Notes under the pieces: generated by a model
Told to the model about the DNA's origin: nothing
Database searches by the model: none
The model's input: the letters and a program-made list of their open reading frames with translations, nothing else
Made by a program: the position numbers and the translations under genes
Assembly: GCA_014804495.1 (NCBI GenBank)
Contig: JAAUZS010000005.1
Coordinates: forward strand, 1-5,701
Direction of reading: 5' to 3'
Origin: Lachnospiraceae bacterium
GTDB lineage: Bacteria; Bacillota; Clostridia; Lachnospirales; Lachnospiraceae
Length of the DNA stretch: 5,701 nucleotides
Part shown: one piece after another, positions 1-5,144 of the stretch
How positions within the stretch are numbered: the first letter of the stretch is position 1
Layout: every line of letters begins with the position of its first letter

Positions 1-71
1 GTAAAACTTTTCCTTTATTTTTACTAATATTTGTTTTATACTAAATGTAAATGAGAAAGAGAGGATTATAT

Positions 72-551
72 ATGTACATTTATACACTTGAACTTACTCC
101 TGCCAAAAAATGTGGAACTATTAACTACACCATTTTTAAGGAATTATTTGACGAAGCATGTTTTTACATTAATAAAGGATTGTCTTTCACAAGAGATGGA
201 AAAGAACTGCACATAAAAGAAATTAATAAAGAGAATATTGTTGTAACACTTAATTCAAGAAATTCACTTCAAAATCCTGCACGTAGTTTAAGTGCATTAA
301 CTAGATTTTTAACATCTAATTACACTGATATTTTCAAGGAATATGTATATAACAAAACTCTATTTTCTATGAGATTAATCGAATCCAACACCATCAACTC
401 AAATAATGCAATTGATATGTCTGATGAAGAAATGCTAAAAACATTAATTGATTTGTTATATGCTTTTACAGCAAAATCAGTATCAGATACTCAAAACAGA
501 AAGAAAACAATTGATCAAATAAAAGAACTAATTAGTCCTTACCTCAAATAA
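72..551 (+). CDS. Hypothetical protein, 159 aa, family not recognised
   Basis: Unrecognised soluble protein and the only plus-strand gene here. The frame is open from an ATG at 51, but the ATG at 72 is preferred because GAGAGGA (59-65) lies 6 nt before it, whereas nothing precedes 51. No signal peptide or membrane helix is visible. Residues 1-60 look like alternating strands and a helix (YIYTLELTP, then ELHIKEIN and NIVVTL). Residues about 70-105 (ARSLSALTRFL) and 117-159 look helical, with a basic C-terminus (QNRKKTIDQIKELI). The base composition is very AT-rich, with many AAT, AAA and ATT codons. A possible -10 (TATACT, 37-42) lies upstream without a convincing -35. It converges on the protease operon and has no functional partner in the window. 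The gene is probably real, because it has a good ribosome binding site and a long frame, but its function is unknown. Confidence 0.7.
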   Translation: MYIYTLELTPAKKCGTINYTIFKELFDEACFYINKGLSFTRDGKELHIKEINKENIVVTLNSRNSLQNPARSLSALTRFLTSNYTDIFKEYVYNKTLFSMRLIESNTINSNNAIDMSDEEMLKTLIDLLYAFTAKSVSDTQNRKKTIDQIKELISPYLK

Positions 552-606
552 CCATTCTTATAATTTTTTCCTATATTATAGCCTTTATCAACTTTGAATT
601 TCAGAA

Positions 607-650
607 AAGAAGAGGAGCTTGAAGATACTACTCTCCAATATCCTCTTCTT
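607..650 (+). terminator. Candidate terminator hairpin after the 72-551 gene
   Basis: Perfect 10-bp inverted repeat, AAGAAGAGGA (607-616) and TCCTCTTCTT (641-650), with a 24-nt loop. It lies 55 nt past the stop of the plus-strand gene. The following tract (GTTTAATC) is only weakly T-rich, so this is a moderate call. It sits in the 272-bp convergent gap (552-823) and could slow transcription from either side. The rest of that gap holds a weak minus-strand hairpin followed by seven Ts (about 731-707) and a short coding-like stretch at 737-823. Confidence 0.45.
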
Positions 651-736
651 GTTTAATCTCTATTGATTTTTAGTTTCGCTTCAACAAAATTATTTTTTGC
701 GATGAGAAAAAAATTCGTTCTGCAAGAATAAGCTAT

Positions 737-823
737 CTATTCCAGTTCGGCAATACTACAAACTATTTTATTTATGTTTTGCTGTATATCTGCCGGATCT
801 TTATTTCGATTATATAAATTATT
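737..823 (-). other. 28-codon open stretch in frame just after the CPBP protease stop
   Basis: Directly after the TAA of the 824-1687 gene, the same frame stays open for 28 codons to a TAG at 737-739. The peptide has balanced protein-like composition (for example NRNKDPADIQQNINKIV, ending SIAELE) and looks like the C-terminal helix of a soluble protein. It has no start codon or ribosome binding site of its own. It may be an ancestral extension cut off by a stop, or the tail of a deleted neighbouring gene. Its family is not identified, and a chance open frame of this length is possible. Confidence 0.3.
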
Positions 824-1687
824 TTAACTTACTGATTTTCTGTTGTCAAAATATTGCCACGAAGTCTTTGCTCTTCTCTTTATTATAACAAAGGCTATTA
901 ACGTAACAACAATGTATCCAATAAGAGCAATAACTGACGCTTCAATTCCAAATTCGCCGCCTGTTATTGCAAAGGATTTCGATTCTAAAACATAGGTAAT
1001 AACTGAATACTCATCTGCTTTTTCGCTAATGCCAAGACCGCCGCCAATGATTATGATGTTCCAAATTGAATGAACAATTCCACTGTTCCATACTGAATCA
1101 CTTTCCATAGCAATCATTGAAAACATAACGCCTACCATTGTTCCTGCCATCAAAACTAAAATACAGCTCAACACTGAAAAATTCATTCCAATTAAATGCA
1201 CCGATGCAAATAAGACTGACGGAACCAGAATTGCTGCCTTTGTGTTCCATCTTTCCCTTATAAGGCTCATTATGACACCTCTAAAGACCATTTCTTCAAC
1301 CAATCCGGCAGCAATACCTGTATATACAATTCCTGAGCTTAATGTAGTAAATATCTGTTTTTTATCCATTCCTGATGATACAAATTCTCCCGGCAGTAAT
1401 AAAAAAATCCCCTTAACAATAACCGGCAGTGCAATGGCTACAATAATCCACTTTACATTTACTGTGATACGAAGTATTCTGATATCTGTTTTTAGGAATT
1501 TACTTACTAATAATTTTAGCAGGAAATAAGAAAGCAATATATAAATAATACCGGCAATTATATTGCAGATCCCTATACTAATTCCGGCTAAATGAATCAC
1601 ACTGGCAACCAGTTGTGCACCAATCTGAGAAAAAACAAGCACAAAAATAGCTGCAATAGAACCAATTATTACTTTATTTGTCTTCAT
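824..1687 (-). CDS. CPBP family intramembrane glutamic protease (Abi/CAAX type)
   Basis: Multi-pass membrane protein of 287 aa with all three family motifs. These are EEMVFR at residues 131-136 (EExxxR, the catalytic glutamates), FASVH at 160-164 (FxxxH) and HSIWN at 206-210 (HxxxN). Hydrophobic segments lie near residues 6-30, 35-62, 78-99, 116-130, 150-165, 170-193, 206-220 and 247-270. The C-terminus is short and basic. The family includes Rce1-type CAAX proteases; many bacterial members are linked to bacteriocin self-immunity or peptide maturation, and the substrate here cannot be read from the sequence. The start is supported by an AGGGGGTGG ribosome binding site just upstream. It follows the XRE regulator by 11 bp and is surely co-transcribed with it, so it is probably the regulator's output. 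The length is normal for the family and no damage is seen. Confidence 0.9.
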   Translation of the reverse strand: MKTNKVIIGSIAAIFVLVFSQIGAQLVASVIHLAGISIGICNIIAGIIYILLSYFLLKLLVSKFLKTDIRILRITVNVKWIIVAIALPVIVKGIFLLLPGEFVSSGMDKKQIFTTLSSGIVYTGIAAGLVEEMVFRGVIMSLIRERWNTKAAILVPSVLFASVHLIGMNFSVLSCILVLMAGTMVGVMFSMIAMESDSVWNSGIVHSIWNIIIIGGGLGISEKADEYSVITYVLESKSFAITGGEFGIEASVIALIGYIVVTLIAFVIIKRRAKTSWQYFDNRKSVS

Positions 1688-1698
1688 TACGCCACCCC

Positions 1699-2079
1699 CT
1701 ACATTGATAACCCATGTATAATGACATAAATAATAAACACCAATAAATCAACTGCCAATACTCCTATAAATACGTACAGTGTATATCTAAGTATTATCTT
1801 CGTACGCTTTCCATTCGTATCTGTCAATATCTTGCTATTTATCACGTCGCCAACTGTCAAATGTTCTGTTTCATTTGTCGGTTCAATACCTTTTAACAGA
1901 TAATCTGTTGTTACATCAAAAAAATCACTCATCAATACAATCTTATCCAAATCCGGTGTGCTTTGTTCACTTTCCCATTTTGAAACAGCTTGTCTTGAAA
2001 CACCAATTGCCTCCGCCAGTTGTTCCTGCGATATTCCCTTTATTTTTCTTAAATTTTGAATTCTATCCGCAACATTCAT
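1699..2079 (-). CDS. XRE-family regulator with a C-terminal transmembrane helix
   Basis: 126-aa transcription regulator. Residues 5-61 form a Cro/C1-type helix-turn-helix; QEQLAEAIGVSRQAVSKWE (18-36) holds the turn and recognition helix, and SDFFDVTTDYLL (51-62) closes the domain. A charged linker (64-97) leads to one strong hydrophobic helix at about 98-122 (ending IIYVII), so the DNA-binding domain is probably tethered to the inner face of the membrane. This layout is common in Firmicutes for small regulators that control a neighbouring membrane gene. The ATG at 2079 is fixed by GAGGAGGT 6 nt upstream. It is the first gene of an operon with the CPBP protease. The palindrome at 2108-2119 is a likely autoregulatory operator. 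The signal sensed is unknown. Confidence 0.9.
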   Translation of the reverse strand: MNVADRIQNLRKIKGISQEQLAEAIGVSRQAVSKWESEQSTPDLDKIVLMSDFFDVTTDYLLKGIEPTNETEHLTVGDVINSKILTDTNGKRTKIILRYTLYVFIGVLAVDLLVFIIYVIIHGLSM

Positions 2080-2107
2080 GTCACGACCTCCTCGTTATTT
2101 TAGTAGC

Positions 2108-2119
2108 AAGTATATACTT
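2108..2119 (-). promoter_or_regulatory. 12-bp palindrome, likely operator of the XRE-CPBP operon
   Basis: AAGTATATACTT is a perfect 12-bp palindrome, 14 of 16 with the flanks, lying 29 bp before the start of the XRE gene. It contains a -10-like TATACT on the minus strand, so a bound dimer would block RNA polymerase. No good -35 stands at the right distance: TTGCAA is only 13 bp upstream of TATACT. The promoter is therefore less certain than the palindrome. Its role as operator is inferred from position and from the usual dyad sites of XRE proteins. Confidence 0.5.
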
Positions 2120-2176
2120 ACAGGCGGTTGCAATTCTATCACCCTAGCATGGAAATTTGTAAACAAGACGTTGCTT

Positions 2177-3094
2177 TTATGCCTCGGTACAAAACTGTTC
2201 TTCCCAACTTTTAATCCACTGTAGCTGCATGTCAATAAAATCATTGTCAATACAATCTAAACCAAATATCTCAACAATGGTTGCTTGTAGCTGAAAATGT
2301 CGAATAACTATCCAATCATTAAAAGATGCCCGCTCCGCTTCTGTCACATTAATATGATGAGTGAAGCCAGTCAAAAAATTTTTGTATACTTCTCTTGTCG
2401 TTATAATATCGGCAGCCTGTAAATTAAAATAGTCTGTCATATCACACATAACCATCACATCAAACATACGTGGTGCAATGCAAATTGTGTCAAAATCAAG
2501 AAGGTATATCTTACCGTCTGCCGTTTCCAGCAGATTTCCACGGTGCAGGTCGCCGTGGCAGATACTTACAGGACAGTCTTTGACACGTTCCCAAAATTTT
2601 GCTCCGAGAGCAGCATAAGTATCTGCAAGAGGATAGTTTTTTCTACGTAGTATTTCAACATAACGTTCAACAAAAAATCGGTAATCTCGTTCTATCAATG
2701 TACCTTTATAATCAAGAAGCAATTTATGAAGCCATCCAACCAATTCACCTACTTTCTCTCCGCATGCGCAGAGATTGGGTTCTTTCCCATCAATGTATTC
2801 ATACAAAACAAACAGATACTCCTGCCCTTCATCATAAGTTTCCAACATCGGCATTCCAGATTTTGTTTCTATAATATCAGGAACCGGAAATCCTTTTCCG
2901 TAAAGATAACGTACAATATCTACAGATTGCCGAATAGTATCTTGAAAAGCTTTGCCCGCGATTTTCAAGAAGAATTTTTGTTCCTCCCCGTTTACGATAT
3001 AAGTTGTTCCACCACTATCCCGTAAAAAATCAATGCTTAATATTTTATAATCATAGTTATCTTTTAATTTAGCTAAAATTTTGCTTTCTTCCAT
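2177..3094 (-). CDS. APH-family phosphotransferase (aminoglycoside/choline/homoserine kinase fold)
   Basis: Cytoplasmic 305-aa kinase with an intact catalytic core. The N-lobe carries SGGT (27-30) and the likely ATP-binding lysine in FFLKI (K44). A hinge-like segment, FVLYEYIDG, lies at 95-103. The Brenner motif CHGDLHRGN spans 179-187, with catalytic D182 and metal-binding N187, and LLDFD (198-202) supplies the second metal aspartate. The length matches full members (about 300 aa). The family phosphorylates hydroxyls of antibiotics, homoserine, choline, fructosamines and similar molecules; the substrate cannot be assigned, and resistance should not be assumed. The ATG at 3094 has AAGGAGAG upstream. 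It starts 15 bp after the stop of the deleted APH-like gene, with no promoter seen between them, so the two are probably co-transcribed. The two proteins belong to different subgroups and are not simple duplicates. Confidence 0.85.
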   Translation of the reverse strand: MEESKILAKLKDNYDYKILSIDFLRDSGGTTYIVNGEEQKFFLKIAGKAFQDTIRQSVDIVRYLYGKGFPVPDIIETKSGMPMLETYDEGQEYLFVLYEYIDGKEPNLCACGEKVGELVGWLHKLLLDYKGTLIERDYRFFVERYVEILRRKNYPLADTYAALGAKFWERVKDCPVSICHGDLHRGNLLETADGKIYLLDFDTICIAPRMFDVMVMCDMTDYFNLQAADIITTREVYKNFLTGFTHHINVTEAERASFNDWIVIRHFQLQATIVEIFGLDCIDNDFIDMQLQWIKSWEEQFCTEA

Positions 3095-3109
3095 ACCAAG
3101 CTCTCCTTT

Positions 3110-3733
3110 TTATACATAACAATACTTTAAACTTTTATCATACCAAATATGAATCGGATTTTTCATTTCATCGTGCCAACGAACAATATCCATATTCAAT
3201 TTCATAATCTCATCCATACATTCAGGAGCAAAATATTTAGCCCAAACAATCGAAGTGATAGCACTGCCTGCGATATAAAAAGTAAATAGTTTCCAGAATG
3301 GAAGTCCCGGCAGAACTTTTCCTGCGTCCTCTCCATCCACCCATGTAAACAGAGTATATATTTCATTTTTATTCTCGCAATAACCAAAATCTATTGGCAT
3401 ATGCATTGGTATACCAATCTTACATATTTTTTGCAATAACTCGTATTCGACTCTTTTCTGCTCATACTTCTTGGATTCCGTAATTCGCGCTAAAAAACGC
3501 TCTTCGTTTTCTGTTTCTAAATAAACGAGAAAAAAGCCGCAAAACATTGATTTTACTGGCTTTACAACTCTCTGTTTACTATTCGAACTCCCTATGGACA
3601 TAACATAATTGTTAAATATATAATTGTTTTTAAGGATTTTCATATCCATAATATCCTTATTATACACCTTATTTACAGTTTCAAGGCAAACAGGTATCAT
3701 ACAGGTATCACAGATTTGCTCTTTGACTGTCAT
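3110..3733 (-). pseudogene. Internally deleted APH-like phosphotransferase remnant, still an open frame
   Basis: The frame encodes 207 aa made of the two ends of a phosphotransferase of about 300 aa. Residues 78-143 match the N-lobe and hinge: ERFLARI, EYELLQKICKIGIPM, then YTLFTWVDGEDA. At about residue 143-146 (near 3300) the text jumps to FWKLFTFYIAGSAI and ends with a WHDEMKNPIHIWY tail, which is the extreme C-terminus of this family. The whole catalytic section, including the HGDxHxxN loop and the DFD motif, is absent, so phosphotransfer is not possible. The usual glycine loop near residues 60-72 also looks altered (MFCGFFLVYL). Starts are uncertain: the ATG at 3733 has no clear ribosome binding site, whereas the ATG at 3649 follows AAGGA closely. 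The frame is preserved, so a stable non-enzymatic product is conceivable, but decay is the simpler reading. The parental layout is recalled from the family, not aligned. Confidence 0.7.
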
Positions 3734-3739
3734 ATCTAC

Positions 3740-3755
3740 ATGGTGCTAGCACCAT
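3740..3755. repeat. 16-bp perfect palindrome between toxin and APH-like remnant
   Basis: ATGGTGCTAGCACCAT is self-complementary over 16 bp; a mismatch followed by TA/TA extends it to 22 bp with one mismatched pair. It lies in the 47-bp gap between the toxin stop and the next minus-strand gene. As RNA it would form a 6-bp stem with a CTAG loop, but no T-tract follows on either strand, so it is not a standard terminator. It could be an operator, an mRNA processing hairpin, or a scar of an insertion. Confidence 0.55.
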
Positions 3756-3780
3756 ATAATTGACACACCTAAAAGAAGAG

Positions 3781-4251
3781 TTATTTGCCGTGTTTCAACT
3801 TTTCTAATATAGCGATCACATTGGGTTGCGTTGGCATAAATTTTACACCACGCTTCAGCATACCCATAACCTTTTTTGCTTTCTGTTCAATCTCTTTAGC
3901 AGTATGCTCACTTGTCAGCATCAAATGATTTCCGGCTATTGTATATTCCCGCTCTATGTACTCATCTGTTATTGGAAACATATCCTGTATCAGAAAAGCA
4001 CTTTGCTTACTATCATCCAATTTCACAATATGGATAATGTCACAGGGCTTTCCCGCTTTTTCTCTCTTCTCCACAATTCGTTTATATTTATCAATCTGAC
4101 TGGATAAAGGTATCATCCAGTAAATTCCTGTACTTGTATCTTCAAAGCAATAATAGTGTGGTCTATTCCCTGCCTTGTTGCCCTTAAGATAGGGATCTGA
4201 CATATCCTCAAAAAACTTGTCCTTTATAATATAAAATCCTGTTTTCTTCAT
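3781..4251 (-). CDS. cptN: Type III toxin-antitoxin system toxin, CptN-like endoribonuclease
   Basis: 156-aa protein of the ToxN/AbiQ superfamily, closest by recall to the CptN branch. These toxins are sequence-specific endoribonucleases. They cut cellular RNA and also process their own antitoxin RNA into repeat-length units that then inhibit them. Visible family blocks are TGFYIIKDKFFEDM (4-17), GNRPHYYCF (28-36), WMIPLSSQIDKYKRI (45-59), with the Ser-Ser and lysine where the family's active site lies, LIQDMFPI (87-94), YIEREYTI (98-105) and a basic C-terminal helical part (114-156). The ATG at 4251 is chosen over an in-frame GTG at 4266 because GAGGTC (4259-4264) lies 7 nt before it and would otherwise be inside the coding region. 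The gene follows the repeat RNA and its terminator by about 20 nt. Translation therefore depends on read-through of that terminator. Family-level assignment is strong; the exact branch is less sure. Confidence 0.88.
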   Translation of the reverse strand: MKKTGFYIIKDKFFEDMSDPYLKGNKAGNRPHYYCFEDTSTGIYWMIPLSSQIDKYKRIVEKREKAGKPCDIIHIVKLDDSKQSAFLIQDMFPITDEYIEREYTIAGNHLMLTSEHTAKEIEQKAKKVMGMLKRGVKFMPTQPNVIAILEKLKHGK

Positions 4252-4258
4252 TCGTTCC

Positions 4259-4264
4259 GACCTC
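4259..4264 (-). promoter_or_regulatory. Ribosome binding site that fixes the toxin start
   Basis: GAGGTC, 7 nt before the ATG at 4251, lies between the end of the terminator T-tract and the toxin. It is only a moderate match to AGGAGG, consistent with modest toxin translation, and it excludes the in-frame GTG at 4266 as the start. Confidence 0.6.
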
Positions 4265-4271
4265 ACTATGG

Positions 4272-4301
4272 AAAAAGTCCTCCACCTTGCGGCGAAGGAC
4301 T
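4272..4301 (-). terminator. Rho-independent terminator between antitoxin RNA and toxin
   Basis: On the minus strand AGTCCTTCGCC and GGTGGAGGACT pair in an 11-bp stem, including two G-T wobbles, closed by a GCAA tetraloop of the GNRA class. Five Ts follow (4276-4272, the first being the last base of the stem), then CC. In type III systems a terminator at this exact place lets most transcripts stop after the repeats and only a minority continue into the toxin, giving RNA excess. Confidence 0.88.
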
Positions 4302-4309
4302 ATACTTTC

Positions 4310-4354
4310 AACCCAACCACTTATATACCGCATATTGGTCAGCGGTAAACTTTC
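4310..4354 (-). repeat. Antitoxin repeat 2 (45 nt)
   Basis: Second unit, identical to the first at 40 of 45 positions. Differences are at unit positions 12, 19, 25, 35 and 40; only position 35 is outside a proposed stem. It is followed by a six-base start of a third unit, which supplies the downstream GAAAG junction. Confidence 0.92.
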
Positions 4355-4399
4355 AACCCGACCATTTATATACCACATATCGGTCAGTGGTAAACTTTC
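4355..4399 (-). repeat. Antitoxin repeat 1 (45 nt)
   Basis: First unit, starting about five bases after the predicted transcription start. The hairpin arms lie at 4392-4387 and 4376-4371, and the pseudoknot arms at 4383-4380 and 4361-4358. The AT-rich segment between the arms (TATAAATGG, 4370-4362) would cross the groove of the first stem. Confidence 0.92.
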
Positions 4400-4410
4400 T
4401 TTGTACCTAC

Positions 4411-4439
4411 ATTCTAGCAAGCGCAAAGAAGAAAGTCAA
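4411..4439 (-). promoter_or_regulatory. Strong housekeeping promoter for the antitoxin-toxin transcript
   Basis: TTGACT (-35, 4439-4434), a 17-bp spacer and TAGAAT (-10, 4416-4411) on the minus strand match the sigma-A consensus at 10 of 12 bases with ideal spacing. It drives the repeat RNA directly, with an almost leaderless start about five bases before repeat 1. No separate promoter is visible before the toxin. Confidence 0.85.
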
Positions 4440-4507
4440 TAGAACTTCCAAATATAATTTATGCTGCTATTGAAAGATCTATTCCCGATTTAGAGGTATT
4501 CTCTTAA
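4418..4507 (+). other. Possible plus-strand coding scrap in the gap upstream of the toxin-antitoxin promoter
   Basis: The roughly 100-bp gap between the promoter and the nuclease-like pseudogene has a 29-codon open stretch on the plus strand ending in TAA (4505-4507). It contains a protein-like run, ELPNIIYAAIERSIPDLEVF. It has no start or ribosome binding site, overlaps the minus-strand promoter, and could be a C-terminal remnant or chance. Nothing else is visible in this gap. Confidence 0.15.
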
Positions 4508-4539
4508 ATACTTTCTATCATAACAAATATTATTACTTT

Positions 4540-5084
4540 TTACGCCTCATTATATGCTCTTTCAAGTAAATGCTTTGCTTTTTCAAAATCTGCTGCATTT
4601 TTTACAGTTATTTGCAAATCGCCTGTACCATAATGTCCGATGCTACGCATATCTCTTGTAAAACCATTTTCTAAATTGAAAGACTTTTCAAATCATCCGA
4701 AACAGATGCTAATTTTTCTACATGTGTTTTTTGAGTACTATTCTTTGTATTCCCATCATTGACGTTGGTTTCAACAATCGGTTTTACTGCCGGTGTATTT
4801 AAATGTTCAAGCAAAAGCAAATCCAGATAAAATAGTCCTTGATTGATTACATTTTCATTTTGGCTACGCTTGTACTCAAATATTACCGGACTGTTATTCT
4901 CGTCTATCCCAATACTATCCATTCTTCCATTTGTAATCGCATATTCACTTTTCAAAAAACGAACGCCAAAAAAAGTTTCCATATTCTGCTCTATAAGAGT
5001 TTGAATTTCTTTTTCCAAAAGCACTTCTGACGAACCACATTCCTTCACTCCCTCATGCAAAGAAAATAACTTTATCTCTGCCAT
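4540..5084 (-). pseudogene. Decayed PD-(D/E)XK-like protein (DUF5655-type) with internal deletion and frameshift
   Basis: The leading frame (5084-4671, 137 aa) starts like a family of about 300 aa: MAEIKLFSLHEGV, then METFFGVRFLKSEY. It carries a nuclease-like signature, with D56 in GRMDSIGID and E70/K72 in IFEYKR. After FYLD (residue 88, near 4823) it jumps to LLLLEHLN and a linker (KPIVETNVNDGN), then QKTHVEKLASVSDDLKSL and a stop. The family's true C-terminus lies just beyond in another frame (4680-4540): FNLENGFTRDMRSIGHYGT and so on, ending AYNEA and TAA. At least two blocks are therefore missing, and the second junction (about 4671-4690) also broke the frame. The start is supported by GAGGAGG 8 nt before the ATG. 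It lies 60 bp after yjdF on the same strand. The family's function is not established, and the parental order is from memory rather than an alignment. Confidence 0.75.
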
Positions 5085-5144
5085 CCTTTTCGCCTCCTCA
5101 TAGCTATTAACTAATTATTTCATCAAGAAATGCTGGAGCAGTTA

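Larger units (their letters stand above)
4304..4404 (-). ncRNA. cptI: Antitoxin RNA of the type III system (2.1 repeats of 45 nt)
   Basis: Precursor RNA made mostly of two 45-nt tandem repeats (4399-4355 and 4354-4310) and the first six bases of a third (4309-4304, GAAAGT). Its start is predicted near 4404, seven bases past the -10 box. Each repeat begins GAAAGTTTACC and ends GGGTT. Within a unit, bases 8-13 (TACCAC) pair with 24-29 (GTGGTA). The loop bases 17-20 (CCGA) pair with 39-42 (TCGG), which makes an H-type pseudoknot. Repeat 2 keeps both stems by compensatory changes (12-25: A-T to G-C; 19-40: G-C to A-T). The toxin is expected to cut within the GAAAG at each junction, releasing 45-nt units; this cut site is inferred. 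A 45-nt repeat and a pseudoknot both fit the CptI class as recalled. Confidence 0.88.

Noticed and set aside
1242..1529. 95-aa plus-strand frame opposite the CPBP protease
   Set aside because: Antisense shadow of a clear family member, with no ribosome binding site or recognisable protein. The same applies to the other plus-strand frames opposite the minus-strand genes.
3202..3387. 61-aa minus-strand frame overlapping the deleted kinase
   Set aside because: It lies in another frame of the same strand within the remnant. Its text resembles no kinase segment, so it does not restore the missing part.
3760..3765. TTGACA on the plus strand as a promoter -35
   Set aside because: No -10 follows at the right distance, and it would transcribe antisense into the toxin gene.
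4264..4266. GTG as the toxin start
   Set aside because: It would bury the only ribosome binding site (4259-4264) inside the coding sequence; the ATG at 4251 is correctly spaced.
4310..4399. CRISPR array or ordinary direct repeat
   Set aside because: The units are directly adjacent with no spacers, there are no cas genes, and promoter, terminator and toxin explain them as an antitoxin RNA.
4208..4426. 72-aa minus-strand open frame over the repeats and toxin start
   Set aside because: It exists because the repeats are 45 nt, a multiple of three, so the same nonsense peptide recurs. It covers the promoter, RNA and terminator, and has no ribosome binding site.
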